Shown here one piece after another: positions 48,928 through 59,081 of a DNA stretch of 64,000 nt (position 1 is its first letter; each line of letters starts with the position of its first letter). This DNA comes from an uncultured Clostridia bacterium (GTDB lineage: Bacteria > Bacillota > Clostridia > Oscillospirales > Acutalibacteraceae). Both the position numbers and the translations under genes were made by a program. The notes under the pieces are model-generated. The model ran no database searches, was not told the DNA's origin, and saw only the letters and a list, made by a program, of their open reading frames with translations. The stretch covers positions 62,001 to 126,000 of the forward strand of contig CANQGM010000004.1 in NCBI GenBank assembly GCA_947623205.1. Direction: 5' to 3'.

Positions 48928-50304
48928 TTAAAACTTGATTTTTTCAGAAATATAATCAATAAGTTTATCAATAGAAATTCTCTCCTGCTGCATGGTGTCA
49001 CGGTCACGTACAGTTACACAGCCGTCGTCAACGGAATCAAAGTCGTAGGTAATGCAGAACGGCGTGCCGATTTCATCCTGCCTTCTGTAACGTTTTCCGA
49101 TTGAGCCGGTATCGTCATAATCAACCATAAAATCTTTGGAAAGATTATTGTAAACTTCCTGCGCCTTGTCGTTGAGCTTTTTTGAAAGGGGAAGAACAGC
49201 AGCTTTAAACGGAGCAAGCGCCGAATGAAGCCTGAGAACAACTCTGGTGTCTTTTTCATCAACAGTTTCTTCATCGTATGCGTCAACCAAAAGAGCGAGG
49301 AACAACCGCTCAACGCCGAGCGAAGGCTCAATAACATAAGGTATGTATTTTTCATTTGTCTGCGGGTCAAAGTATTCAAGAGCCTTGCCGCTTGTGTTGC
49401 TGTGTTGTGTAAGGTCGTAATCGGTTCTGTCTGCAACGCCCCAAAGTTCACCCCATCCAAACGGGAAAAGATATTCAAAGTCGGTCGTTGCCTTTGAATA
49501 GAAGCAAAGCTCCTCTTTTGAATGGTCACGCAGACGCAGGTTTTCGGGATTCATATTAAGGGAATACAGCCAGTCACGGCAAAAGCCTCTCCAGTATTCA
49601 AACCATTCAAGGTCTGTGCCCGGTTTGCAGAAGAACTCAAGCTCCATTTGCTCAAATTCACGAACACGGAAAATAAAATTACCGGGAGTAATTTCATTGC
49701 GGAACGATTTGCCTATCTGCGCAACTCCAAAAGGAATTTTTTTGCGGCTTGTTCTCTGTATATTTGAAAAATTTACAAAAATACCCTGGGCAGTTTCGGG
49801 ACGAAGATAAATTTCGTTTTTACTGTCCTCCGTAACGCCCTGAAAGGTTTTAAACATCAAATTAAACTGGCGTATGTCTGTAAAATTGTGTTTTCCGCAA
49901 ACAGGACACGGAACTTGCTTTTCTTCAATATATTCAGTCATCTTCTCGTTTGACCAACCGCTTACGTTTGTGCCGTCAAAATCCTCTATCAAATTGTCTG
50001 CACGGTGACGCGTTTTGCACTCTTTGCAGTCCATAAGAGGGTCAGAAAACCCCCCAAGGTGACCTGACGCTACCCATGTCTGAGGATTCATTAAAATTGC
50101 CGAATCCAAACCTACATTGTATTTATTTTCCTGTACAAATTTTTTAAGCCAGGCATTTTTTATATTATTTTTAAGTAACGTACCGAGCGGGCCGTAATCC
50201 CAGGTGTTGGCAAGACCGCCGTAAATTTCCGAACCCGGATAAACAAAGCCCCTGCTTTTGCATAGCGAGACAATTTTATCCATGGATTTTTTGCTGTTTT
50301 CCAT
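48928..50304 (-). CDS. glyS: Glycyl-tRNA synthetase, homodimeric type
   Basis: Charges tRNA-Gly. 458 residues of the class II alpha2 type ([14 protein letters not shown]), not the alpha2-beta2 bacterial type. Motif 2 is in the [21 protein letters not shown] region and motif 3 in [12 protein letters not shown]. Zn-type cysteines are in DCKECKTRH and CPVCGKH. A C-terminal anticodon-binding domain closes the protein. SD TGAGGT. I found no T-box element in the 185-bp upstream region. Confidence 0.95.
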   Translation of the reverse strand: MENSKKSMDKIVSLCKSRGFVYPGSEIYGGLANTWDYGPLGTLLKNNIKNAWLKKFVQENKYNVGLDSAILMNPQTWVASGHLGGFSDPLMDCKECKTRHRADNLIEDFDGTNVSGWSNEKMTEYIEEKQVPCPVCGKHNFTDIRQFNLMFKTFQGVTEDSKNEIYLRPETAQGIFVNFSNIQRTSRKKIPFGVAQIGKSFRNEITPGNFIFRVREFEQMELEFFCKPGTDLEWFEYWRGFCRDWLYSLNMNPENLRLRDHSKEELCFYSKATTDFEYLFPFGWGELWGVADRTDYDLTQHSNTSGKALEYFDPQTNEKYIPYVIEPSLGVERLFLALLVDAYDEETVDEKDTRVVLRLHSALAPFKAAVLPLSKKLNDKAQEVYNNLSKDFMVDYDDTGSIGKRYRRQDEIGTPFCITYDFDSVDDGCVTVRDRDTMQQERISIDKLIDYISEKIKF

Positions 50305-50343
50305 AATTTTACCTCACTTCTTTGTAAGCTATATACAACAAAA

Positions 50344-50372
50344 ATCATACTATTTTTTTTAATTTATGTCAA
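50344..50372 (-). promoter_or_regulatory. Sigma-A promoter of glyS
   Basis: On the minus strand TTGACA (50372-50367), 17 bp, TATGAT (50349-50344). Confidence 0.65.
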
Positions 50373-50390
50373 GGCAAAGAAACATTTTAT

Positions 50391-50417
50391 ACTGTTTATA
50401 TTGCAAACATAAACAGT
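50391..50417. promoter_or_regulatory. Inverted repeat between the divergent glyS and cyclase promoters
   Basis: ACTGTTTAT and ATAAACAGT are perfect 9-bp arms separated by 9 bp, about 20 bp upstream of the glyS -35 and 14 bp upstream of the rightward -35. Candidate operator; no regulator is adjacent. Confidence 0.4.
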
Positions 50418-50430
50418 TTTGCATATGTTA

Positions 50431-50458
50431 TTGTTGTTTGAAAAAAATGTGGTATAAT
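50431..50458 (+). promoter_or_regulatory. Promoter of the cyclase-family gene
   Basis: TTGTTG (50431-50436), 16 bp, TATAAT (50453-50458). Confidence 0.55.
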
Positions 50459-50489
50459 ATGTATATATTTAAAAAGGCGGTGTACAGAG

Positions 50490-51083
50490 TTGATAATTCA
50501 TGATATATCAAAAGACACTATTACAACCCCTGTTTATGAGGGCGACCCCATAACTAAGACGGAGTTTATAAAAAGCATAGATAAAGGCGATGCTTACAAT
50601 TTATCTGCAATTTCAATGTCAACTCATGCAGGAACTCACATTGACGCACCCTTTCATTTTTGTCCCGAGGGAAACCCCATAAATAACATAAGACTTAATA
50701 CTTTTTACGGTAAATGTACTGTAATAAGTATTGAAGGGATACTTACCGGCGAAGATATGGAGCGTTTGCTCCCGTACTGTAAAAAAAGAGTTATTTTTCA
50801 CGGAAACGGAAATACATATATTTCGCGGTCAGCCGCGGTTGTGCTTGCCGACAGCCGGGTTGTGCTTGTGGGAACTGACGCTGAGTCAATCGCGCCGTCA
50901 TTTGATGAAGCTGAAACACATCTTATACTTGCACGCGCAGATATAGCGATTCTTGAAAATTTGAACCTTAATGATATTGAAGACGGCGAATACGATTTAT
51001 GTGCTTTTCCGGTTAAGATGTGCGGCATTGAGGCCGCGCCATGCAGGGCTGTTTTATTTGAGCAGGAAAAGGGTCTTAACTGA
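50490..51083 (+). CDS. Cyclase/kynurenine-formamidase-like metal hydrolase
   Basis: 197 residues of the PF04199 'cyclase' family. The metal motif HAGTHIDAPFHF (HxGTHxDxPxH) is intact, and a C-terminal PCRAVLFE segment is present. Members hydrolyse amides or lactones such as N-formylkynurenine or isatin. No tryptophan-degradation genes are nearby, so the substrate is open. The start is TTG 50490 with SD AAGGCGG. Confidence 0.85.
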   Translation: MIIHDISKDTITTPVYEGDPITKTEFIKSIDKGDAYNLSAISMSTHAGTHIDAPFHFCPEGNPINNIRLNTFYGKCTVISIEGILTGEDMERLLPYCKKRVIFHGNGNTYISRSAAVVLADSRVVLVGTDAESIAPSFDEAETHLILARADIAILENLNLNDIEDGEYDLCAFPVKMCGIEAAPCRAVLFEQEKGLN

Positions 51084-51110
51084 CCGTGACGAAAGGATGG
51101 ATAAGTTACT

Positions 51111-51773
51111 ATGATAAAAATGGTTGTATTCGATTTGGACGGGACCCTTGTTAATTCACTTACAGACCTTGCTCAAAGTGTAAACAAGGGACTTATAAAT
51201 GCAGGACTCAAAGCAAAGCCTATTGAGAATTACAGTCAGTATGTGGGCAACGGCAGAGAAGTAATGCTCAAAAAGGCTATGGGAGATTACGCAAATAATG
51301 AAGAGCTGCTCTGCGCAGTGCGCAATATTTTTAACAGTGAATACGCCGTTCACTGCAACGACAATACCACGGCATATGCAGGCTGCAAGGAGCTTTTAAG
51401 TAAGCTTGAAAGGCTCGGAATTAAAACAGCAGTTTTGTCAAATAAACCAAATGAGTTTGTCGGAAAAATATTAAAAAAGGTTTATCCCAATCACACTTTT
51501 ACTGAGGCATGGGGTAAAAAACCTCAGTATAAGAGCAAACCTGACGGAGAGGCGCTGATTGCAATGTTAGACATTCATAAAATTTCAAAAGATGAGTGTT
51601 TATACGTTGGCGACAGCGATGTTGATGTGTTTACCGCAAAAAATGCAGGAGTAAGAATGGTGGGAGTAGAGTGGGGGTTTCGAGGAAGACAGGAACTTTT
51701 CGCCGCCGGAGCGCCGTTTGTAGCAAGCACGACGGAGCAGCTTTTTAACTATATATGTGAGAATAATGAATAA
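51111..51773 (+). CDS. HAD-superfamily phosphatase, phosphoglycolate-phosphatase-like
   Basis: 220 residues. HAD motif I VVFDLDGTLV, motif II Ser in AVLSNKP, motif III Lys around YKSKPDGEAL and motif IV YVGDSDVDVFTA. The helical cap lies between motifs I and II, as in Gph/PpaX. Probably clears 2-phosphoglycolate or pyrophosphate; the exact substrate is uncertain. SD AAAGGATGG. Its end overlaps queH by 8 bases. Confidence 0.88.
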   Translation: MIKMVVFDLDGTLVNSLTDLAQSVNKGLINAGLKAKPIENYSQYVGNGREVMLKKAMGDYANNEELLCAVRNIFNSEYAVHCNDNTTAYAGCKELLSKLERLGIKTAVLSNKPNEFVGKILKKVYPNHTFTEAWGKKPQYKSKPDGEALIAMLDIHKISKDECLYVGDSDVDVFTAKNAGVRMVGVEWGFRGRQELFAAGAPFVASTTEQLFNYICENNE

Positions 51774-52386
51774 GATAAATTATCAAAATGAACTTGACAA
51801 AATTATAGAAAAAAATATAAGCGAAGGTAAGATACCGTCGCTTTTGCTTCATGCCTGCTGTGCGCCGTGTTCAAGTTACTGTCTTGAATATTTATCACGG
51901 TACTTTAATATAACAGTATTCTATTATAATCCGAATATTTCTTTAAAAGAAGAATATGAGTATCGTCTTAATGAGGAGAAACGCCTTATTTCCTTAATGG
52001 ATTTTGTAAATCCGGTTAGGATAATTGAGGGAGAGTATAAACCGAAAAATTTTTACGATGCCGTAAAAGGACTTGAAGATGAACCCGAGGGCGGAAAACG
52101 CTGCGTTAAGTGCTTTAGGCTTCGTCTTGAAGCCTCAGCACAAAAGGCAAAAGAATTAGGCGCAGATTATTTTACTACCACTCTTACAATAAGTCCTCTC
52201 AAAAATGCCGGCTTACTGAATAATATCGGCGCTCAATATGCTGAAAAATACGGTGTAAATTGGCTTTACAGCGACTTTAAAAAGAAAGAAGGATACAAGC
52301 GTTCCATAGCTTTATCCCGAGAATACAGCCTTTACAGACAAAACTACTGCGGTTGTATTTTTTCAAAAAACGCGGCACAAAAATAA
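51766..52386 (+). CDS. queH: Epoxyqueuosine reductase QueH
   Basis: 206 residues of the former DUF208 family, which performs the last step of queuosine synthesis in tRNA. Metal-cluster cysteines are in LLLHACCAPCSSYC, KRCVKCF and NYCGCIFS. I take ATG 51766; an in-frame GTG at 51757 is possible. Translationally coupled to the HAD gene. No other queuosine genes are in view. Confidence 0.92.
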   Translation: MNKINYQNELDKIIEKNISEGKIPSLLLHACCAPCSSYCLEYLSRYFNITVFYYNPNISLKEEYEYRLNEEKRLISLMDFVNPVRIIEGEYKPKNFYDAVKGLEDEPEGGKRCVKCFRLRLEASAQKAKELGADYFTTTLTISPLKNAGLLNNIGAQYAEKYGVNWLYSDFKKKEGYKRSIALSREYSLYRQNYCGCIFSKNAAQK

Positions 52387-52387
52387 T

Positions 52388-53032
52388 TTATACAACAAAA
52401 ACAATTATTCCGGTTTTCCATAGCCAGTAAAGCGCAAAAATAACGGTCAGAACAACATGAAAAACAATTGTTTTTATTTTTGTAAAATTAGATGCCGGTA
52501 TTTTTGTGTAGAAAAATACTGAAAAACCTATACATATTAAAATGTCAGCCAACGTAAGCCACGAAAAACGTGAAAATAAAGAAAAAATAAGATAAATACT
52601 CTCACCGCTTAATAAAGCTAAAGGTATTGCGGCGCCGAGTCCTGCAAACCAGCCGCTTTTTTTGTACTGCCAAACAATAAGGCAAACGAGAAATACAACG
52701 ACCGCAAAGCAGACGTTATATATAAAATTTTCGGTGTTAAATTTTTCAGTCACAAAAAAGCTGTAAAAGTAGTAGCAGGTATTGGCAATAAGAAAAAACA
52801 GTCCGCTGTTAATTCCTGCCCACAGGCGTTTGGGGGTAATCATAACAATAAGAGTTGCGGCAATAGTTTGATACCCCAGCAGTTCAAGCTGTTTGTTTGC
52901 AAATGCAGTACCCAAAAAGCCCACCTGATTTATTACGGAGCAGAAAACTCCGAACAATATTCCCAATAATATTGATAATAAAGTGTAAAAAGCAGTCGTT
53001 TTATTAATGCTGCTTTTACTTTTATAAGCCAT
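52388..53032 (-). CDS. Hypothetical integral membrane protein
   Basis: 214 residues with six to seven hydrophobic helices, a short charged N terminus (MAYKSKSSINKT) and an aromatic-rich C terminus. I recognise no family. SD GGAG before ATG 53032. It converges on queH with only one base between the two stops and no terminator. Confidence 0.7.
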   Translation of the reverse strand: MAYKSKSSINKTTAFYTLLSILLGILFGVFCSVINQVGFLGTAFANKQLELLGYQTIAATLIVMITPKRLWAGINSGLFFLIANTCYYFYSFFVTEKFNTENFIYNVCFAVVVFLVCLIVWQYKKSGWFAGLGAAIPLALLSGESIYLIFSLFSRFSWLTLADILICIGFSVFFYTKIPASNFTKIKTIVFHVVLTVIFALYWLWKTGIIVFVV

Positions 53033-53233
53033 TATTTCATCTCCGAATTACAAGTGTTTATGTCTGAATAATATAAAAAAGTAAGTGAATCACCAAAAAT
53101 ATATTAAAAATATTTTACAAATATCAATTGTCGATACCGTTTATAATTTATCATAAATTATATCATTATGCAGGGTAAAAAGCAACACTCAAAAATTTTT
53201 TAAAATGCAATTTAATATATGGATCGGCACAAA

Positions 53234-53269
53234 ACATTACCCTCCCGAATGTATTCGGGAGGGTAATGT
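53234..53269 (-). terminator. Terminator of the fructose PTS operon
   Basis: ACATTACCCTCCCGAAT and ATTCGGGAGGGTAATGT are perfect 17-bp arms with a 2-nt apex. On the minus strand it is followed by TTTT. The rest of the 260-base gap shows nothing else. Confidence 0.85.
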
Positions 53270-53293
53270 CATCAATTAAATAAAATTAAATTA

Positions 53294-54994
53294 TTAAATT
53301 ACAGTTTTAAGGTAATTGTAAATCTCTTTTTCGGAGCTGAGGCTCATTACCTTTTCGGCAGTTTTGTCAGCTTCTTCTTTAGTCCAGGTCGATATTATTT
53401 TTCGTACTTTCAGAACAGACGGGGCGGAAACGCTGAATTCGGTAATTCCAAATGAAATTAACAAAGGAATCATCATGGGGTTTGCCGCCGCCTCACCGCA
53501 CATTCCTACGGGTATTCCGTTTTTATTGCCGCATTCAATTATGTGCCTGATAAGTCTTAATACACTTGGCTGCAAAGCTGAATAAAGGTAGGAAACATCG
53601 TTGTTGCCTCTGTCACAGGCCATTGTGTAGCCTGTAAGGTCGTTTGTTCCAATGCTGAAAAAGTCACATTCTTTTGCAAGAATGTCTGCAATTACCGCGG
53701 CGGAAGCTGTTTCTGTCATAATGCCTATTTTAATGTTTTCATCAAACTGAATACCGTTTTGACTAAGCTCTTTTTTAACTTCTTCAACAAGTTGTTTTCC
53801 CTCTCTTACTTCTTCAACGGTTGTAACGAGCGGGAACATAATTTTAATATCTCCAAATGCGCTTGCCCTGAGGATAGCTCTTATCTGAGTTTTAAAAGTT
53901 TCACGGTTTTTAAGACAATATCTTACCGCCCTGAATCCCATAAACGGATTTTCTTCCTTTTTAAGTCCGAGGTACGGAAGATCCTTATCTCCGCCTATGT
54001 CAAGCGTTCTGATAATGAGCGGTTTGCCCTTTAAAATTAAAGCGGCTTTTTTATAAGCACTGAATTGCTCGTCTTCGTCGGGAAGTGAATTTCTGTCCAT
54101 AAACAAAAACTCTGTTCTGAAAAGTCCGACTCCTTCACCGTTTGAATCAATTGCATTCAGTGCGTCCTCAGGAGTGCCGATATTACAGAAAAGTTCATAT
54201 TCCTCGCCGCTTGCAGACATTGTTTTTTTACCTCTGTAGTTTTCAAGCTCACGGCGTTCCCGGAGATATTCATTGCGTTTTTTTGTGTATTTTTCAATTA
54301 AGGTCTCATCCGGAGAGCTTATCACACTGCCTTCGGTTCCGTCAACAATAACCTGTTCGCCTGCCGACAGCTGTGACACGGCATTATTAACACTGAGTAC
54401 AGCGGGAATTTCAAGCGCCCTTGCAAGAATTGCGGAATGAGAAGTTTTGCCGCCTGTTTCGGTAACGATTCCCACAATATTTTCATTGTTGATTCCTGCC
54501 GTCATCGAGGGAGTAAGTTCTTTTGCAACAATGACCGTACCCTTGGGGGCAGCGCTTATTTTGACCTCTTTAACACCAAGGAGTATGCTTAAAATGCCCG
54601 TTTTTATGTCCTTAACGTCTGACGCACGCTGCTGCGTAAGCTCATCATCCGCGGAGGAAAACATTGTTATGAACATATCGCACATATGCTCAAGAGCCGC
54701 CTCGGCGCATTGACCGTCAGAAATGAGTTTTTCAATTTCTCCTGCTAAATACGGGTCCTTTATCATCTGAATATGACCCTCAAGAATTTCCGCTTCTTTT
54801 TCGCCGGCAGATTTTTTAAGCAATTCTGCCTGCGCGGCTGTGTTGTCACAAAATATTTTGACAGCGTTTTTAAAACGCTGTAATTCCGCTTCGGTATCGG
54901 TTACTGTTTTTGGAGTGTAATCAAGCGAGTTTTCTTCTATAACCATTACTCTTCCGATTCCGATTCCGTCAGACGCGGGTGTACCGTTTAACAA
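53294..54994 (-). CDS. ptsI: PTS enzyme I
   Basis: Transfers phosphate from phosphoenolpyruvate to HPr. 566 residues. The phospho-His is in GGKTSHSAILARAL, the PEP site in GLFRTEFLFM and the catalytic Cys in VGMCGEAAANP. I start at TTG 54994, six bases after GAGGTG. A longer TTG at 55024 would include that SD. It is 36 bases after ptsH. Confidence 0.95.
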   Translation of the reverse strand: MLNGTPASDGIGIGRVMVIEENSLDYTPKTVTDTEAELQRFKNAVKIFCDNTAAQAELLKKSAGEKEAEILEGHIQMIKDPYLAGEIEKLISDGQCAEAALEHMCDMFITMFSSADDELTQQRASDVKDIKTGILSILLGVKEVKISAAPKGTVIVAKELTPSMTAGINNENIVGIVTETGGKTSHSAILARALEIPAVLSVNNAVSQLSAGEQVIVDGTEGSVISSPDETLIEKYTKKRNEYLRERRELENYRGKKTMSASGEEYELFCNIGTPEDALNAIDSNGEGVGLFRTEFLFMDRNSLPDEDEQFSAYKKAALILKGKPLIIRTLDIGGDKDLPYLGLKKEENPFMGFRAVRYCLKNRETFKTQIRAILRASAFGDIKIMFPLVTTVEEVREGKQLVEEVKKELSQNGIQFDENIKIGIMTETASAAVIADILAKECDFFSIGTNDLTGYTMACDRGNNDVSYLYSALQPSVLRLIRHIIECGNKNGIPVGMCGEAAANPMMIPLLISFGITEFSVSAPSVLKVRKIISTWTKEEADKTAEKVMSLSSEKEIYNYLKTVI

Positions 54995-55030
54995 TTTTGT
55001 CACCTCAAATGTCGCGGTTTGCAATGGAGC

Positions 55031-55294
55031 TTATTCTCCCAGCCCGCTTTCAATAAGTTGTATTGCCTCGTCAAGAGCTTCTTTTTCATCTGTTCCGTCA
55101 CAGATAATTTCAATTTCACTTCCGCATTTAATGCAGGCAGCAATAATATTTAAAAGGCTCTTTCCGTTGTATTTGTTGTTATTAAAATTTATTGTTACAT
55201 CACAGCTATATTTTCCCATTGCAGTTGTAAAAACCGAAGCGGGACGCATATGAAATCCCTGGGGATTTGTTAGTGTTATAAGTTTTGATACCAT
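55031..55294 (-). CDS. ptsH: Phosphocarrier protein HPr
   Basis: 87 residues. The PTS phospho-His is in PQGFHMRPASVF (His15), and the regulatory Ser46 lies in GKSLLNIIAA, so HPr kinase control is possible. No hprK is in the window. SD AAAGGAG. Confidence 0.95.
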   Translation of the reverse strand: MVSKLITLTNPQGFHMRPASVFTTAMGKYSCDVTINFNNNKYNGKSLLNIIAACIKCGSEIEIICDGTDEKEALDEAIQLIESGLGE

Positions 55295-55383
55295 AGTAGT
55301 CTCCTTTAATTAAAATTATATATTAAAAATAAAAGCTGATTTTAAAATATATCAGTCAGACCCTTTGCTGAATTTTATAAACC

Positions 55384-57336
55384 TCAATTCTGTTTGTCAA
55401 TGGGCTTTTTAAAACACGCAAGCAAAAACATACTGACAACAGAACCGACAGCAAGCGCAAGCAAATATAAAAGCGGATTTCCTATTGTTGCAACTACAAA
55501 TATTCCGCCGTGAGGCGCCATAAGAGTGCAGCCAAACAGCCAGGAAAGACCGCCGGATATTGCCGCTCCTATTGCACAGGCAGGAATAACCTTAAGCGGA
55601 TATGAAGCGGCGTAAGGAATAGCGCCTTCAGTAATAAAGCTCAGTCCCATAACGTAATTGACGGCGCCGTTTTTGCGTTCGTCCTTTGTCCACCTGTTTT
55701 TAAAGAATGTTGTTGAAAGAGCAATTGCAAGCGGAGGAACCATACCGCCTACCATAACAGAACCCATGATCTGGTAGGCAACTGCGGGCTCTGCAAAGGT
55801 CGCTGCGTTTGCAAGCGCGCCCGTACCGAACACATAAGCCGCTTTGTTGAACGGTCCGCCCATATCAATTGACATCATAGCACCGAGGATACAGCCAAGA
55901 ATTATGCCGAGGTTATTTTCACTGAGCCATGTAAGACCGTTGTTAAGACCGGTGTTTATCATTCCCATAAAGGGGTTTATGGCACACATTATAATGCTTA
56001 CGATTCCAAGCCCCAAAAGAGGGTAGAGCAGAACGGGTTTAATTCCCTCAAGCGAGTCGGGAAGTTTGTTGCAAAGCCTTTCTATTAAAAGCATTAAGTA
56101 ACCTGCCGCAAAACCTGCAAGCAATGCTCCCAAAAATCCCGAAGGAACTGTTGAGGCAGCGAAGGGGTCGGCAAATGTTGCTCCGTTTGAGGCAAGAAAA
56201 CCGCCTATAAAACCGGCGATCAGTCCGGGTCGGTCGGCAATTGAACTTGCAATATAGCCTGCGAGTATTGGCAGCATAAAGTTAAACGCATAATTGCCTA
56301 TTGTTTTAAACCATGCGGCAACAGGATTTACCGAGCCGAAGTTTGCGCTTCCGGCATTGCCGCTTGCAGTATCAATTAAAAATGCTATTGCAATAAAAAT
56401 ACCGCCTGCTACTACGAACGGGAGCATATGCGATACTCCGTTCATAAGATGTTTATAGAGCTGTCTGCCAATGCTTTCGTTTCCGCCTCCGTATGAAGAT
56501 GAGGATTGACTGTGTTCTGAGTGGAATACGGGTGCTTCTCCGTTGACAATTTTATTAATTAGCTCTTCCGGCTTGTTTATTCCGTCCGAAACCTTTGTTG
56601 AGTAAACAGGCTTTCCGTTAAAACGCGCTGTGTCAACGCTTTTGTCGGCAGCAATAATTATACCGTCGCAGTCAGCAATTTCTTCCGGCGTAAGTACGTT
56701 TTTTGCACCGCCCGAACCGTTTGTTTCAACCTTAATTGTAATTCCCATTTGCTCTCCTGCTTTTGCAAGCGACTCGGCAGCCATATATGTGTGAGCAATA
56801 CCGGTAGGACATGCTGTAACGGCAAGAACTCTGTATCCTTTTTTTGACGAATCTGTTTTTGCAGCCGGTTCGTCGGGAAACTTTTCTTTTTCTTTTGCGT
56901 CAATAATATTTAAAAACTCATTCTGTGACTTTGCTTTTTTTAGCTTTGCGGTAAATTCTTCATCCATAAGCAGCTGCATTAGTCTTGCCAAAACTTCAAG
57001 ATGAGCGTCACCGTCTGTTGTTGCCGCGATCATAAATAGCAGCGTACATTTCTGACCGTCGGCAGCGTTATAATCAACTCCATTTGGCACTGTAATTGCC
57101 GTTAAAGCCGGAGCCTTTACAGCTTCACTTTTTGCGTGGGGAATGGCAATCTGCATTCCCACGGCGGTAGTGCCCATTTCTTCTCTTTTAAGAATCCCTT
57201 CTTTGTATGCCGCGGCGTCTTTCAAATTTCCGCATTTGTCGTGCAAAGAAACGAGCCTGTCAATTGCTTCATCTTTCGACGCGACATTAACGTTCAGAGC
57301 AATTCCGTCTTTTTTAAGTAAATCGGTAATACGCAT
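55384..57336 (-). CDS. fruA: Fructose-specific PTS EIIABC
   Basis: 650 residues from ATG 57336 (SD AAAGGAGAG). EIIA at about 1-145 has phospho-His in IAIPHAKSEAV. EIIB at about 165-265 has phospho-Cys in VTACPTGIAHTYMAAE. EIIC at about 300-640 has eight or more helices and GGPFNKAAYVFG. Imports fructose as fructose 1-phosphate, the substrate of fruK 34 bases upstream. Confidence 0.95.
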   Translation of the reverse strand: MRITDLLKKDGIALNVNVASKDEAIDRLVSLHDKCGNLKDAAAYKEGILKREEMGTTAVGMQIAIPHAKSEAVKAPALTAITVPNGVDYNAADGQKCTLLFMIAATTDGDAHLEVLARLMQLLMDEEFTAKLKKAKSQNEFLNIIDAKEKEKFPDEPAAKTDSSKKGYRVLAVTACPTGIAHTYMAAESLAKAGEQMGITIKVETNGSGGAKNVLTPEEIADCDGIIIAADKSVDTARFNGKPVYSTKVSDGINKPEELINKIVNGEAPVFHSEHSQSSSSYGGGNESIGRQLYKHLMNGVSHMLPFVVAGGIFIAIAFLIDTASGNAGSANFGSVNPVAAWFKTIGNYAFNFMLPILAGYIASSIADRPGLIAGFIGGFLASNGATFADPFAASTVPSGFLGALLAGFAAGYLMLLIERLCNKLPDSLEGIKPVLLYPLLGLGIVSIIMCAINPFMGMINTGLNNGLTWLSENNLGIILGCILGAMMSIDMGGPFNKAAYVFGTGALANAATFAEPAVAYQIMGSVMVGGMVPPLAIALSTTFFKNRWTKDERKNGAVNYVMGLSFITEGAIPYAASYPLKVIPACAIGAAISGGLSWLFGCTLMAPHGGIFVVATIGNPLLYLLALAVGSVVSMFLLACFKKPIDKQN

Positions 57337-57370
57337 AAGCTTCTCTCCTTTAAAAAAATTAATAAAATAA

Positions 57371-58276
57371 TCAGTCAAAAATTTTAAGTATTTCTTCTAT
57401 TTTTTCTTTTGTGGCAAGTCCGTTTAAAAATGCAGTGGCATTTCCGCACGCACTTCCCAATTTTAAGGCGTATATATAGCTGTGTTCTTTTTCAAAACCT
57501 GCAATAAAACCGGCCACCATTGAATCTCCCGAGCCTACGGTGTTTATAACCTTTTGTTTTACTACGCCAGATTTGTGTTTTTTTCCAAACTCATCTATTA
57601 GCATTGCGCCGTCCTTGCCCAGTGAAATAAGAACATTTTGCGCGCCCTTTTCCCTAAGTTCATTTGCGTACTTTTCTATATCATTTTCATTTTTTATTTG
57701 AACGTTAAAAATCTCGGAAAGCTCCTGAAGATTTGGTTTAATTAAAAAAGGTTTGTATTTTAGGGAATTAAGCAAGAGTTTTCTTGTTGCGTCAACTACA
57801 ATTCTTACATTCTTACTTTTAATTCTGTCCAGTATTTTATCATAAACATTATCGGGCATTGTTTTGGGAATATTTCCGGCAATTACAAGCGTGTCTCCGT
57901 CCTGGATCCTGTCAATTTTGCAAATAAGTCTTTCAAGCTCGCTGTCTTTAATATCAGGTCCCTGACAGTTAATTTCCGTTTCTTCATCTGCTTTGATTTT
58001 GACATTTATTCTTGAAATTCCGTGCTTCAGCTTTATGAAATCAGTAATTATTTTATCATTGCGAATACCTTTTTCAATTGCGTCTCCCGTAAATCCCGCA
58101 ACAAATCCGAAAGCAGTACTTTCAATGCCGAGCTCTGCAAGAACGCACGACACATTTATCCCTTTGCCTCCAAAGTAATATTCCTCGCCGGTCGTTCTGT
58201 TTGTGATCCCTGCTGTGAGGGAGTCAAGATGAACTATATAGTCTATTGAGGGGTTTAGTGTTACGGTGTAAATCAC
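57371..58276 (-). CDS. fruK: 1-phosphofructokinase
   Basis: A PfkB-family kinase (301 residues) converting fructose 1-phosphate to the 1,6-bisphosphate. It begins VTLNPSIDYIV, has the substrate motif GGKGINVS, and the catalytic/anion motif is VGSGDSMVAGFIAG. The start is GTG 58276 with SD AAGGAG. Confidence 0.95.
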   Translation of the reverse strand: MIYTVTLNPSIDYIVHLDSLTAGITNRTTGEEYYFGGKGINVSCVLAELGIESTAFGFVAGFTGDAIEKGIRNDKIITDFIKLKHGISRINVKIKADEETEINCQGPDIKDSELERLICKIDRIQDGDTLVIAGNIPKTMPDNVYDKILDRIKSKNVRIVVDATRKLLLNSLKYKPFLIKPNLQELSEIFNVQIKNENDIEKYANELREKGAQNVLISLGKDGAMLIDEFGKKHKSGVVKQKVINTVGSGDSMVAGFIAGFEKEHSYIYALKLGSACGNATAFLNGLATKEKIEEILKIFD

Positions 58277-58407
58277 GTTATAATCTCCTTAATTACAGCT
58301 GATGTTTAAAAACTTAATTTTTTAATCCGTCTATTTATCTTTTGCAAAAGAAATTCAAATATGTTGACCGTTAAAAATTTTTATTATAAAATTATAATAA
58401 AATCAAG

Positions 58408-59034
58408 TTATAATAAGGTTATTTTTCTAATTTTGGTTTTTATTATTTTTTCATCATTTAGCTTTTTAAGCTCTCTCATCATTGCGCTTCGGTCAACCGC
58501 AAGATAGTCGGCAAGGTCGGAAAACGGCATGGGCAGGGTAAAGGTATTGCTGTTGTCCTGCATTTTAAGGTGTTCAAAAAAGAACAAAAGCTTGTTCCTT
58601 ATTGTGCGCTGCCCCAAAATATTAATATGCAGCAGCGATTTTTTAAAGTTCAGCTTAAAAAGGCTGTCAATAAGAGCAAAATGTTTTTCGCAGTTGTTTT
58701 TACAGCAGGTAATCAGCTTTTTATAGCTTATAAAATTGACGGTGCAATTGGTTTTTGCAATAATATAGTACAAATCTTCTTCCGCGTTCGGCAGAAAATA
58801 TTTTCCGAAAATGTTTCCGCTTTGATAGTATTCTATAATTCTTCGCTGGTCGTCGGAATTGATTGTACACAGGTATGCCGTCCCGCTTGTGACAATTACA
58901 ATTGTGTCATTTTCATATGAATTTAATGTAATCGTTTCGCCCCTTTTATACTCTTTTATGATGGGGGAAAAACATTCCTTTATGCCCATTATTTCTGCGT
59001 TTGTCATACTTGATGTCAAAAATATTTCATTCAT
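58408..59034 (-). CDS. Crp/Fnr-family transcriptional regulator
   Basis: 208 residues. An N-terminal cyclic-nucleotide-binding-like beta barrel (IVIVTSGTAYLC, IIEYYQSGNIFG) precedes a dimer helix and a C-terminal helix-turn-helix (FSDLADYLAVDRSAMMRELKKL). A CCKNNC cluster lies at the barrel/dimer-helix boundary, but not in the N-terminal Fe-S arrangement of Fnr. I start at ATG 59034, with GGAGTGG upstream. First gene of the run with fruK, fruA, ptsH and ptsI, so it is probably the local fructose regulator. Confidence 0.85.
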   Translation of the reverse strand: MNEIFLTSSMTNAEIMGIKECFSPIIKEYKRGETITLNSYENDTIVIVTSGTAYLCTINSDDQRRIIEYYQSGNIFGKYFLPNAEEDLYYIIAKTNCTVNFISYKKLITCCKNNCEKHFALIDSLFKLNFKKSLLHINILGQRTIRNKLLFFFEHLKMQDNSNTFTLPMPFSDLADYLAVDRSAMMRELKKLNDEKIIKTKIRKITLL

Positions 59035-59081
59035 TAATAACCACTCCATAATGTGTGTCGTTTTTTGTTTAAATACAACAT

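Noticed and set aside
50305..50489. T-box riboswitch before glyS
   Set aside because: No AGGGTGGNACCGCG-like core on the glyS strand, and the leader from the predicted promoter is too short.
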